Shown: positions 34,970-43,377 of the stretch, piece after piece
Layout: each line of letters starts with the position of its first letter
How positions within the stretch are numbered: position 1 is the first letter of the stretch
Assembly (NCBI RefSeq): GCF_016758195.1
Contig: NZ_QYAC01000001.1
Location: forward strand, 595,423 to 659,422
DNA length: 64,000 bases
DNA from: Leucobacter chromiireducens subsp. solipictus
GTDB lineage: Bacteria; Actinomycetota; Actinomycetes; Actinomycetales; Microbacteriaceae
Direction: 5' to 3'
Program-made: the position numbers and the translations under genes
Notes under the pieces: generated by a model
Seen by the model: the letters and a program-made list of their open reading frames with translations, nothing else
What the model was told of the DNA's origin: nothing
The model's database searches: none

Positions 34970-36184
34970 CTAGGCCGGATTCTGCGCCCACATGTCGGGC
35001 CCGAAGACCTCGTAGTGGATGTTCCCGGCCGCGACGCCCTGCCCCATGAGCGCGCGCCGCGCGGACTGCATGAACGGCAGCGGGCCGCACATGAACACCT
35101 GCGCGCCCGCGGGCACGTCGATCTGGGAGAGGTCCATGAATCCGCTGCGGGCCGGTGCGAGCGTCGGTGCCGTCGCCGCGTCTTCTTCGTACCAGTTCTG
35201 CGCCCGCGCATCCGCCATGGTGAGCACCTGCTCTCGCAGCTCCGTGTACAGCGGATGGTGCGCGTGCGAGCGGTCGGCGTGGAAGAGCCGCACCGTGCGT
35301 TCCGGTCGGTTCTGCGCCACATCGGACATGATTGCCGCGACCGGCGTGATCCCGATTCCCGCGGAGACGAGCACGAGCGGAGCCGCCGTGTCGTCGAGGA
35401 CCACATCTCCCGCCGGCTGCGAGACGTCAAGCACGGTGCCCGGCTGCGCGTGTTCGTGCAGCCAGCCCGAGACCACCCCATCTGGGGTGCCGCCGATGCC
35501 CCGCACCCGCTTGATCGTGACGCGCACCGCGTCCGCGTCCGGGCCGTTGGAGACCGTGTACTGGCGCGGCTGGCGCTGCCCGTTCGGGAGATCCACGGCG
35601 AGCGCGACGTACTGGCCCGTGCGCACCTCCGGAAGCGCGCCCGACACCGGGGTGAGGAACAGCGAGAACACGTCCGCCGAGTGCTCCTGGCGTGCGGTGA
35701 CCCGGTACTTGCGCCAGGGCTGCTCGGGATCGGTGCCGCCGAGCGCGTAGAGTCGCGCCTCCTCCGCGATCAGCTGCGTGGCGAAGAGCCAGTACACCTC
35801 GTCCCACGCCGCTGCCACCTCCGGGGTCACCGCCTCCCCGAGCACCGTACCGATCGCGGCCATGAGGTGCCTGCCCACGATCGTGTACTCGGGGGCGCGA
35901 ATGCCGAGCGACACGTGTTTGTGGGCGATGCGCTGCAGCACCGGTGTGAAGTCGGGGGCGTCCGGGTCGATGAGCTGCACCGCGAACGCCACCACCGATG
36001 CGGCGAGCGCCTTCGGCTGCTCCCCGACCGCCTGGTTGGCGGCGTTGAACACGTTCCGCAGTTCCGGGTGGGCGGCGAACATCGCCGGGTAGAACGTCGC
36101 GGTGATTTCGTCGGCGTGCGCCGCAACGACCGCCGCGGTGGCGGCAACCCTGGCCTCGGACTGGGGGGACAACTGCATCGACAT
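34970..36184 (-). CDS. hmp: Flavohaemoprotein, nitric oxide dioxygenase
   Basis: A 404-residue cytosolic enzyme converting NO and O2 to nitrate with NAD(P)H. Residues 1-140 are a globin domain with the proximal-histidine region RIAHKHVSLGI. The FAD domain has RQYTVSNGPDADAV, and the NAD domain has LVSAGIGITPVAAIM and FMCGPLPFM near the end. Length fits the family. Upstream, TGATC repeats 12 bp apart (36203-36222) may be operator half-sites. The regulator gene at 34322 is convergent with it. Confidence 0.94.
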   Translation of the reverse strand: MSMQLSPQSEARVAATAAVVAAHADEITATFYPAMFAAHPELRNVFNAANQAVGEQPKALAASVVAFAVQLIDPDAPDFTPVLQRIAHKHVSLGIRAPEYTIVGRHLMAAIGTVLGEAVTPEVAAAWDEVYWLFATQLIAEEARLYALGGTDPEQPWRKYRVTARQEHSADVFSLFLTPVSGALPEVRTGQYVALAVDLPNGQRQPRQYTVSNGPDADAVRVTIKRVRGIGGTPDGVVSGWLHEHAQPGTVLDVSQPAGDVVLDDTAAPLVLVSAGIGITPVAAIMSDVAQNRPERTVRLFHADRSHAHHPLYTELREQVLTMADARAQNWYEEDAATAPTLAPARSGFMDLSQIDVPAGAQVFMCGPLPFMQSARRALMGQGVAAGNIHYEVFGPDMWAQNPA

Positions 36185-36360
36185 ACTGCCTCCTGAGGGG
36201 TGGTGATCTCAGTGTTGATCCTCCCGCGCGGGGGCGGATCGAGGCGCGGTCTTTCACCGTGTTTATTCGGGGGCGCGGGGTGAACAGCAGCACCACCGCG
36301 GGGCCGCCGGCTCGTGCCGACGGCCCCGCGGTGGTCCTGAAGCGCGGGATCGCGGGAGTG

Positions 36361-37623
36361 CTACGCGAGCGCGGATGCCGCGCGCGGTGCCCCCATCCCC
36401 GGATCGATCTGGACCGGACCGGACGCCGACGGGCGCAGATCGAAGTCGAAGATCGCCGTCGGCAGGTACACGGTGGAGCACGAGTTCGGGATGTCCACGA
36501 CGCCCGAGAGTCGGCCCTCGATCGGGGCGGCCCCGAGCAGCAGGTAGGCCTGCTCCGGGCTGTAGCCGAACTTGGTCAGGTAGTCGATCGCGTGCAGGCA
36601 GGCCCGCTGGTAGGACAGGTGCGAGTCCAGGTACCGCTGCTCGCCATCGAGCGTGACCGAGGTGCCCGAGAATGCCAGCCACTCGCTGTACCGCGGCTCC
36701 ACGTTGCCCGGCATGAAGATCGCGTTCTCGGAGACGCCGTAGGTCTCCATCCCGCCGCGGATGATGTCGACGCGCAGGTCGATGAACCCGCCCATCTCGA
36801 TGCCGCCACAGAACGTGATCTCGCCGTCGCCCTGCGAGAAGTGCAGGTCGCCCACCGAGAAGTTCGCGCCGTCCACAAACACCGGGTAGAAGATCCGGGT
36901 GCCCTTGCTGAGGTTCTTGATGTCCTGGTTGCCGCCGTTCTCGCGCGGCGGGGCGGTGCGTGCGGCCTCGGATCCGACGCGCCCCCATTCCTCACGCGGG
37001 AGGCCGCCGAGAATCGCGTGCTCGGCCTCGGGCGGGAGCGCCAGGGGCGGCACGCGCTGCGGATCGGTGGCGATCAGGGCACCCTCGCGGGCGTTCCACT
37101 TTGCGAGCAGCTCGGCCGAGGGCGCGGTGCCCATGAGCCCGGGATGGATCAGCCCCGTGAACGAGACGCCCGGGATGTGCCGCGACGTCGCGGTCTGCCC
37201 CGTGAAATCCCAGATCGCCTTGTACGCGTCGGGGAACTGATCGGTGAGGAAGCTGCCGCCGTTCTCCTTCGCGAAGATGCCCGTGTAGCCCCAGCCCTGA
37301 CCGGCGAGCGGGCCCGAGTCCTCCTGCGGGATCGGACCGACGTCGAGAATATCGACGACGAGCAAATCGCCGGGCTTGGCACCCTCGACCGCAAACGGGC
37401 CGCTCAGGGTGTGGACCGACAGCAGCGGCGCGTCCATGATGTCCTGCGCGGAGTCGTCGTTCTTGATCGCGCCATCGAACCATTCGCGGCAGTCCACCCG
37501 GAAACTCTGCCCCGCCTTGACCGTGGCGACCGGCGGAATTTCCGGGTGCCAGCGGTTGTGTCCCAACTGCTCTTGCTCGGTGAACTTTTTGGTGGAATCC
37601 AGGGTAAACAGATGCTCTGGCAT
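36361..37623 (-). CDS. fmdA: Formamidase/acetamidase FmdA
   Basis: A 420-residue hydrolase converting formamide (or acetamide) to formate (acetate) and ammonia. It shows HNRWHPEIPPVATV near the start, SRHIPGVSFTGLIHPGLMG, FVDGANFSVGDLHFSQGDGE and EITFCGGIEMGG, all characteristic of this family. I chose the ATG at 37621-37623; a longer start lacks conservation. It is downstream of fmdB, its usual partner, and 2 kb from the formate-dehydrogenase-like gene, which could consume the formate. Confidence 0.92.
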   Translation of the reverse strand: MPEHLFTLDSTKKFTEQEQLGHNRWHPEIPPVATVKAGQSFRVDCREWFDGAIKNDDSAQDIMDAPLLSVHTLSGPFAVEGAKPGDLLVVDILDVGPIPQEDSGPLAGQGWGYTGIFAKENGGSFLTDQFPDAYKAIWDFTGQTATSRHIPGVSFTGLIHPGLMGTAPSAELLAKWNAREGALIATDPQRVPPLALPPEAEHAILGGLPREEWGRVGSEAARTAPPRENGGNQDIKNLSKGTRIFYPVFVDGANFSVGDLHFSQGDGEITFCGGIEMGGFIDLRVDIIRGGMETYGVSENAIFMPGNVEPRYSEWLAFSGTSVTLDGEQRYLDSHLSYQRACLHAIDYLTKFGYSPEQAYLLLGAAPIEGRLSGVVDIPNSCSTVYLPTAIFDFDLRPSASGPVQIDPGMGAPRAASALA

Positions 37624-37710
37624 TGCTTTATTCCTCACTCATTCATCGGTCTCGCCGACGGGCTCCCCGTCAGCCGGGTGCAGGCGGCGCAACGCTGCGC
37701 CGCCCGGGGT

Positions 37711-37998
37711 TCAGGGACGCGGCAGTTTCGCGTGGAGAGGGTTCCGCGTCACGGGCTGCGCGGTGCCGGGACCGCGCGAGGGCAGGCTGCTCACCACGGC
37801 GGGCTCGTGGGCGCTCGTCGCGGCGCGGTCGATCAGCCCGAAGGCCGCGCTGCCGGCGGCGGAAAGATACGGCGCAGTGATGGTGCGACGGGCGGCCGCC
37901 CCGCAGCTGCGGCACTCCAGCTCTGCGGGGACCTCGGCCATGGCGAAGAGCGCGTCGAACTGGCACCCCTCTGCACAGGTGTACCGATAGTTGGGCAT
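37711..37998 (-). CDS. fmdB: FmdB-family zinc-ribbon protein
   Basis: A 95-residue small protein with a zinc-ribbon N-terminus: YTCAEGCQFDALF and ECRSCGAAA. The first pair is C-x3-C, not the usual C-x2-C. FmdB was named as a regulatory protein of formamidase operons, and it sits directly upstream of fmdA here. The C-terminal 40 residues are low-complexity. Confidence 0.82.
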   Translation of the reverse strand: MPNYRYTCAEGCQFDALFAMAEVPAELECRSCGAAARRTITAPYLSAAGSAAFGLIDRAATSAHEPAVVSSLPSRGPGTAQPVTRNPLHAKLPRP

Positions 37999-38179
37999 GG
38001 TTCCGGCCTTTCTCGTCGTCGCAACACTGCGAGAGGAGGGGGTCGTGCCCAGACGGCACGACCCGGATCCGGCGGGAGATCTCTCCGAGCATCCCCACCT
38101 GTCTGGGACGCTATCGGCATCACCGCGGCGGCGTCAACGGGTGCGCATTCGGTCCCGAAAACACAAATCCGCAGCCGCG

Positions 38180-38191
38180 AAACAATTGTTT
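38180..38191. promoter_or_regulatory. 12-bp perfect palindrome upstream of the mod operon
   Basis: AAACAATTGTTT is a perfect palindrome and the most A+T-rich patch in this region. It lies 36 bp upstream of the ATG of the ModE-like regulator. It is a good candidate operator for molybdate-dependent control by that regulator. Confidence 0.5.
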
Positions 38192-38227
38192 GCTTTTCGC
38201 CGCAGATGCGTGGTTAAACTGCCAGGT

Positions 38228-38626
38228 ATGACAGATTTCAGGATTAGCGAGGCGGCACGCCTCATCGGGGTCAGTGACGACACCGTCCGACGTTGGGCCG
38301 CGGACGGCCTGCTCGATGCCCGCGATGACGAGTCCGGACGGAAGGTGGTCACCGGGGCCTCACTGGCGCGGCGCGCCGTGGAGCTCGCCCCGCACCCCGA
38401 CGAGAGCGGCACCGTGCGCGGCAGCGCGCGCAACCGCTTCACCGGGATTGTGACCGCCGTGGAACGCTCCGGGGTGGTCGCGAAGGTGGATCTCCAGTGC
38501 GGCCCGAACCGCGTGGTCTCCCTCATGACGTCCGAGGCGCTCGACGACCTCGGCATCGACGTGGGATCGCGGGCCACCGCCGTCGTCAAGGCCACCACCG
38601 TCATCATCGAAACGGGGCGGCGATGA
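38228..38626 (+). CDS. HTH regulator with C-terminal molybdate-binding (Mop/TOBE) domain
   Basis: A 132-residue fusion. The N-terminus is a MerR-like HTH (RISEAARLIGVSDDTVRRWAADGLL). The C-terminal 65 residues are a single Mop/TOBE domain (SARNRFTGIVTAVERSGVVAKVDLQCG ... RATAVVKATTVII), which binds molybdate in ModE and molbindins. It is shorter than ModE and has one Mop unit. It overlaps modA as ATGA, so it is a co-transcribed molybdate sensor, possibly a repressor of its own operon. Confidence 0.85.
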   Translation: MTDFRISEAARLIGVSDDTVRRWAADGLLDARDDESGRKVVTGASLARRAVELAPHPDESGTVRGSARNRFTGIVTAVERSGVVAKVDLQCGPNRVVSLMTSEALDDLGIDVGSRATAVVKATTVIIETGRR

Positions 38627-39450
38627 GCCGGCGCGCGCGGCCCACCGCGCTGATCTGGGCGGGCCTCGCCGGCGCCGCGCTCCTGCTCGCCGGCTGCAGC
38701 GCTGCGCCCGCGGCGGATTCCAGCCCGAGCGCGGAGGAGACGTCACCCGAACTGAGCGGCACGCTGAACATCGCCGCCGCGGCCTCGCTTCAGCCCGCGT
38801 TCGAAGAACTGACCGAGGCGTTCACCGAGCTCCACCCCGGGGTCACGATCGACCAGCTCACCTTTGATGGATCCTCCGGGATCGCGACGCAGATCCTCGC
38901 CGGCGCTCCCATCGACGTGTTCGCGTCCGCGGACGAGGCGAACATGGAGAAGGTCGTCGCCGCAGAACTGACCGCCGCACCGCCCATCGCGTTTGCGACG
39001 AGCAGTCTGCAGATCGCCGTCGCGCCAGAGAACCCCCTCGGCATCACGAAGCTCACGGATCTCACGGACCCGGCCCTCGGCGCGGATGGACCACCCGTGG
39101 TGGTCACCTGCGCGCCGGAGGTGCCCTGCGGTGCCGCGTCGTGGCAGCTGCTGGATCGTGACGGCGTGAAACTCGTCCCGGCAAGCGAAGAGCAGAACGT
39201 GACCGCGGTCCTGACCAAGGTGGCCGCGGGCGAGGCCGACGCCGGCCTGATCTATCGCTCGGACGTGCTGCGCTCGGACGGCGCCGTCGAGGGCGTCGAC
39301 ATCAGTCGCGCCGAAGACGCGGCCGGAACCTACGTGATCGCCCCGATCGCCGACACCGCGGCGCTCGATGCGGCGTCAGCGTTCACGGAGTTCATGCGGT
39401 CTGAGCGGGCGCAGAAACTCTTCGCGCAGCTCGGGTTCGGCCCGGCGTGA
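38623..39450 (+). CDS. modA: Molybdate-binding lipoprotein ModA
   Basis: A 275-residue extracytoplasmic binding protein. The signal ends in LLLAGC, a lipobox, followed by a Ser/Pro/Glu-rich linker. Conserved parts are LNIAAAASLQPAFEEL and FDGSSGIATQILAGAPIDVFASAD, the oxyanion-binding pocket of ModA. The start overlaps the upstream gene by 4 bp and the stop overlaps modB by GTGA. Confidence 0.94.
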   Translation: MSRRARPTALIWAGLAGAALLLAGCSAAPAADSSPSAEETSPELSGTLNIAAAASLQPAFEELTEAFTELHPGVTIDQLTFDGSSGIATQILAGAPIDVFASADEANMEKVVAAELTAAPPIAFATSSLQIAVAPENPLGITKLTDLTDPALGADGPPVVVTCAPEVPCGAASWQLLDRDGVKLVPASEEQNVTAVLTKVAAGEADAGLIYRSDVLRSDGAVEGVDISRAEDAAGTYVIAPIADTAALDAASAFTEFMRSERAQKLFAQLGFGPA

Positions 39451-40259
39451 GCAGTCGCGCGGGGAGCATTCCCGCCGGGTTGTTCGTCCCGGCGGCGGTG
39501 GGTGGTGGGCTCCTGCTGCTCCCGCTCCTCGCGCTGCTCTCCCGCATCGAGTGGGCGGCGATCCCGGCCCTGCTCGTGGCCCCGGCGACCGCCAACGCCC
39601 TCGGTATCTCCCTCATCACGGCGCTCACGTCGACGCTGCTGTGCCTGATCCTGGGCGTTCCGTTGGCGGCCGTCATCGCCCGCGCCCGGGGCTGGGCCGC
39701 GACGCTGCTCCGCGCCCTCGTCACCCTGCCGCTCGTGCTGCCGCCGCTCGTCGGGGGCCTCGCGCTGCTGTCCTTGCTCGGGCGCGGCGGTCTCCTGGGC
39801 GACGCGCTCGCGGAGCTGGGCATCCGGATCCCGTTCACGACGGTCGCGGTGATCGTGGCGCAGACCTTCGTCGCGCTCCCGTTTCTGGTGATCTCGGTCG
39901 AGGGTTCGCTCCGGAGTCTCGATCCCGTGTACGGGGAGGCCGCCGCCACGCTCGGCGCGTCCCCCACGAGCGTGCTGTTCCGCATCACGCTTCCCCTGAT
40001 CGCCCCCGGCCTGCTGGCCGGGACCATCCTGAGCTTCACCCGCGCGCTCGGCGAGTTCGGTGCCACCGCCCTGTTCGCGGGCAACGCGGAGGGCACGACC
40101 CGCACGGTGCCTATGGCGATCTACACGGCGTTCAACGGCGCGGGGGTGAGCCAGGACACCGCGCTCGCGCTCTCTCTGATCCTGATCACCGTCGCGGTGA
40201 CCGCGCTCGCCGTACTGCGCGGCAGGACGGGAGGCGAGCGGACCGCCGCGTCGGCATGA
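39447..40259 (+). CDS. modB: Molybdate ABC transporter permease ModB
   Basis: A 270-residue inner-membrane permease with five to six transmembrane segments. LPLVLPPLVGGLALLSLLGRGGLLG is typical, and the EAA-type loop is YGEAAATLGASPTSVLFRITLPLIAPG. GTG at 39447 overlaps the modA stop. The ATPase ModC is not encoded next to it or anywhere in the window, and ModB has no fused ATPase domain. Confidence 0.93.
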   Translation: MSSRAGSIPAGLFVPAAVGGGLLLLPLLALLSRIEWAAIPALLVAPATANALGISLITALTSTLLCLILGVPLAAVIARARGWAATLLRALVTLPLVLPPLVGGLALLSLLGRGGLLGDALAELGIRIPFTTVAVIVAQTFVALPFLVISVEGSLRSLDPVYGEAAATLGASPTSVLFRITLPLIAPGLLAGTILSFTRALGEFGATALFAGNAEGTTRTVPMAIYTAFNGAGVSQDTALALSLILITVAVTALAVLRGRTGGERTAASA

Positions 40260-40270
40260 GCTGATGCCCG

Positions 40271-40288
40271 GGTGCTAGGGTGAGCACC
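40271..40288 (+). promoter_or_regulatory. Small hairpin before moaA
   Basis: GGTGCT (40271-40276) pairs with AGCACC (40283-40288). It is immediately upstream of the AAGGAGG ribosome binding site of moaA. It may be a weak modB terminator or a translational control element. Confidence 0.3.
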
Positions 40289-40304
40289 ACAAGGAGGTGT
40301 CGGC

Positions 40305-41402
40305 ATGACCGCTCGCAGTCGCGTCGTGACGACGCTCCCCATGCGCGCTCGCGCGCGGGCCGCGCAGTTGCCGTCGACGGGGGTGCGTGACACCCGCGAT
40401 CGCGCGCTGCGCGACCTCCGGATCTCCGTCACCGACCGCTGCAATTTCCGGTGCGTCTACTGCATGCCCAAGGAGATTTTCGGCCGCGACTACGCGTTCA
40501 TGGAGCGTTCCGAGCTCCTCAGCTTCGAGGAGATCGAACGGCTCGCCGCGGCCGCGGTGTCCCTCGGCGTCGACACGCTGCGGATCACGGGCGGCGAGCC
40601 GCTGTTGCGACGCGGGATCGAAGATCTGATCGCGCGGCTCGCCGCCCTGCGCACCCCGGACGGGCGCCGGCCCAACCTCGCGTTGACCACCAACGGCTCG
40701 GCCCTCCGGGTCAAGGCTGCCGCGCTCAAGACGGCCGGACTCGACCGCGTCACCGTCTCGATCGATTCCCTCGACGACGCCCGATTCCAGGCCATCAACG
40801 ACGTCAACTTCCCGGTGTCCCGGGTGCTCGACGGGATCGCGGCCGCGGCGGACGCCGGGCTCGGACCGATCAAGGTGAACGCGGTGATCACCCGCGGCAT
40901 CAATGACGACGAGATCGTGCCGCTCGCGCGGTATTTCCGGGACCGGGGCACCACGCTTCGCTTCATCGAGTACATGGACGTCGGTTCGTCGAACGGATGG
41001 GTGCTCGACGAGGTCGTTCCCTCGGCCGAGATCGTCGCGATGATCAACGCGGTCTTCCCGCTCGAGCCCGTCGCCGCGAGCCGGCCGGGCGAGACCGCGA
41101 AGCGGTGGCGCTACCGCGACGGGAGCGGGGAAATCGGGGTCATTTCAAGCGTGACCAGCGCGTTTTGCGGGGACTGTTCCCGCGCCCGCGTGTCCGCCGA
41201 CGGCAAGCTCTACACGTGCCTCTTCGCGCGCGAAGGCTTCGACCTGCGCGCGCTCATCCGCTCCGGGGTCGACGACGCCGAGCTCCGGGCGACGCTCGCG
41301 CGGCTGTGGTCGGTGCGCGACGACCGCTACTCCGAGCTCCGGGCCAGTCTTCCGAACGTGCCGCAGCCGGAGCGCATCGAGATGTCCTACATCGGCGGAT
41401 AG
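40305..41402 (+). CDS. moaA: GTP 3',8-cyclase MoaA
   Basis: A 365-residue radical-SAM enzyme performing the first step of molybdopterin synthesis. The N-terminal cluster motif is [13 protein letters not shown] (C46, C50, C53), and [24 protein letters not shown] carries the second cluster. The C-terminus ends in the required GG dipeptide (SYIGG). A strong AAGGAGG site supports the ATG. It is 45 bp downstream of modB, probably co-transcribed. Confidence 0.96.
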   Translation: MTARSRVVTTLPMRARARAAQLPSTGVRDTRDRALRDLRISVTDRCNFRCVYCMPKEIFGRDYAFMERSELLSFEEIERLAAAAVSLGVDTLRITGGEPLLRRGIEDLIARLAALRTPDGRRPNLALTTNGSALRVKAAALKTAGLDRVTVSIDSLDDARFQAINDVNFPVSRVLDGIAAAADAGLGPIKVNAVITRGINDDEIVPLARYFRDRGTTLRFIEYMDVGSSNGWVLDEVVPSAEIVAMINAVFPLEPVAASRPGETAKRWRYRDGSGEIGVISSVTSAFCGDCSRARVSADGKLYTCLFAREGFDLRALIRSGVDDAELRATLARLWSVRDDRYSELRASLPNVPQPERIEMSYIGG

Positions 41403-41408
41403 CGCCGG

Positions 41409-41825
41409 CTAGAGCCCCACCCATTCGCTCGCGCCGTCGCCGAAGTGCTGCCGCTTCCAGATCGGCACTTCCCGCTTGATCCGCTCCACGAGCCGCTCGA
41501 TCGCGGCGAACGCCTCGGCCCGGTGCGGGGCCGCGGCCGCAGCAACGAGCGCCGCGTCCCCGATGGTGAGCGCCCCGACACGGTGCACGGCCGCGAGGGT
41601 CAGGCCGCTGGCCTGTTGCTCCTCCACGACACAGGCGCGGATGAACTGCTCGGCGTCCGGATGCGCGCGGTAGTCAAGCGCGCGCACCCCGCGCCCCCCG
41701 TCGTGATCCCGCACGATGCCGTGGAACATGACGAGCGCCCCGCAATCCGGGGCGTCGACTGCGGCGCGGATCTCCGCGTCGTCAATCGCTTCGGTGACGA
41801 TTCGGGCGAGCGGGGTGGTCGACAT
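41409..41825 (-). CDS. moaE: Molybdopterin synthase catalytic subunit MoaE
   Basis: A 138-residue subunit that converts cPMP to molybdopterin with MoaD. Characteristic parts are GALVMFHGIVRDHDGGRGV, LDYRAHPDAEQ and KREVPIWKRQHFGDG, which contains the active-site lysines. I chose the ATG at 41823-41825; an upstream in-frame start adds seven unconserved residues. It converges with moaA and is separated from the moeB gene by 50 bp. Confidence 0.95.
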   Translation of the reverse strand: MSTTPLARIVTEAIDDAEIRAAVDAPDCGALVMFHGIVRDHDGGRGVRALDYRAHPDAEQFIRACVVEEQQASGLTLAAVHRVGALTIGDAALVAAAAAPHRAEAFAAIERLVERIKREVPIWKRQHFGDGASEWVGL

Positions 41826-41875
41826 GGGGCTCCTCAAGCACAACAACGATGGGACGTACGGGGGGGATCGCGACC

Positions 41876-43048
41876 CTAGGCGTCGCGATCAACGAGATCG
41901 GGGGCGCGCCGCGCAAGGGCGTCGATCCCGCCGCGCAGGAACACGACCTCGGTGTTCCCCTGCGCGCGCAGCGCAGCGACGGCACGGATCGAGCGCGGGT
42001 CGCGCTCGCAGTAGAGCAGGGCGGGGCCGGTCACCGTGACCGCGCCTGCCTCGATCTCCTCGACAGGGAGGAGCTCGGAGCCGCGCACCCGGCGCTCGGC
42101 GTGTTCCGCGGGCGAGCGCACGTCGATCCACCGCGGCGCCGATCCGGCACGCACCGCGGCGAGTGCGGCATCGATCTCGACGCCCTGCGGTTCGGCGGCC
42201 TGCGGCGCGGTGGACGATCCGGTGACGCCGCACAGCAGGGCGTAATCGACAAGCTCCGTGACGGGAGCGGCCGTCGGATCGGGGTTGATCCGCAGCTCTC
42301 GGGTCCGCGCGGCCAGTGCGTCGTAGAGCAACACCCGGCCGATCAGCGGTTCGCCGATGCCGGTGATGAGCTTGATCGCCTCGGTCGCCAGCAGCGACCC
42401 GACGGTGCCGCAGAGCCCGGGGAGCACCCCGCCCGTGGCGCAGTCCAGAACGGTGTCCGGATCGGGGGGCACCGGGAAGAGATCGCGGTAGCCGGCGCCG
42501 TGCGCGTGCCAGGCCACGCCGACCTGCCCCGAATACTGCAGGATCGCGCCCCACACCAGGGGAATCCCGACGAGCTGGGCCGCGTCGTTCGCGAGGTACC
42601 GGGTCGGGAAATTGTCGCTGCCGTCGATCACGAGATCGTAGTTCGCGAAGACGTCGAGCGCGTTCTCGGACGTGAGCCGGAAGGCCAGGCGGTCCACGGT
42701 GACGTGCGGGGTCTGCGCGGCGACGGACTCCGCGATCGAATCCACCTTCCGCCGGCCGATGTCGGCGGTGCCGTGCACCACCTGTCGGTGCAGATTCGAG
42801 CGCTCCACCACGTCGTCGTCGACGATCCCGATGCGACCGACGCCGGCACCGGCGAGATACGGCACGAGCGCGGAGCCGAGACCGCCGGCACCGATCACGA
42901 GCACCCGCGCGGCCCACAGCCGCGCTTGGGCGGTCTCCCCAAAGCCGGGGAGGGTGATCTGGCGGCGCGCACGGGCCGCGACATCTCCCGGGAGCCCCAC
43001 CGCCGGGGCCACGAGCGGCGCGGGCCGCTCGCTCAACGTTGAGTCCAT
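41876..43048 (-). CDS. moeB: MoeB/ThiF-type adenylyltransferase with rhodanese domain
   Basis: A 390-residue two-domain protein that activates and thiolates the MoaD C-terminus. Residues 30-265 are an E1-like fold with VLVIGAGGLGSALVPYLAGAGVG, DDDVVERSNLHRQ and the adenylylation region DGSDNFPTRYL. Residues 290-390 are a rhodanese with candidate active-site C347 in LLYCERDPRS. Such fusions resemble MOCS3/MoeZ and allow sulfur transfer without a separate desulfurase partner. It diverges from moaD, its protein substrate. Confidence 0.92.
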   Translation of the reverse strand: MDSTLSERPAPLVAPAVGLPGDVAARARRQITLPGFGETAQARLWAARVLVIGAGGLGSALVPYLAGAGVGRIGIVDDDVVERSNLHRQVVHGTADIGRRKVDSIAESVAAQTPHVTVDRLAFRLTSENALDVFANYDLVIDGSDNFPTRYLANDAAQLVGIPLVWGAILQYSGQVGVAWHAHGAGYRDLFPVPPDPDTVLDCATGGVLPGLCGTVGSLLATEAIKLITGIGEPLIGRVLLYDALAARTRELRINPDPTAAPVTELVDYALLCGVTGSSTAPQAAEPQGVEIDAALAAVRAGSAPRWIDVRSPAEHAERRVRGSELLPVEEIEAGAVTVTGPALLYCERDPRSIRAVAALRAQGNTEVVFLRGGIDALARRAPDLVDRDA

Positions 43049-43128
43049 GTGCCCATTGTAGGAGCAGCCACAGACACCGCGGCCCGAGCGCTCGCCCGCA
43101 AACCCCGCGCACGGTCTAGCATGGCGGT

Positions 43129-43377
43129 ATGGACCGCATCACTGTCAGGTACTTCGCCGCTGCCGCCGAAGCCGCTGGACGCGAGGAGGAGCCTTGGGAG
43201 CTCCCCGCACCGGCCACGCTCGAGGCGTTGCGCAGCGATCTTGCCCACCGCTACGGGGCCGACATGCAGCGGGTGCTTCGCAGCGGCTCGTTCCTCGTGG
43301 ACGGCACCGTACGCCGCGACGGCGGGGCGATCAGCGGCACCACCGTCGACGTCCTCCCCGCATTCGCCGGGGGGTGA
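43129..43377 (+). CDS. moaD: Molybdopterin synthase sulfur carrier MoaD
   Basis: An 82-residue ubiquitin-like sulfur carrier. It has the beta-grasp start ITVRYFAAAAEAAGREEE and ends in the required GG (PAFAGG), which becomes a thiocarboxylate. It overlaps the downstream moeA as GTGA and diverges from moeB. Confidence 0.92.
   Translation: MDRITVRYFAAAAEAAGREEEPWELPAPATLEALRSDLAHRYGADMQRVLRSGSFLVDGTVRRDGGAISGTTVDVLPAFAGG

Noticed and set aside
36259-38217. Long plus-strand open frame across the formamidase and fmdB genes
   Set aside because: Antisense to fmdA and fmdB with Arg/Gly/Ala-rich noise and no recognisable domain.
39447-40259. Fused ModBC protein
   Set aside because: The gene ends at 270 residues with only permease segments, and no Walker motif is present before moaA.
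43194-43374. Longer start for the second MoeA inside moaD
   Set aside because: The added residues are Arg-rich noise from the moaD gene read in another frame.
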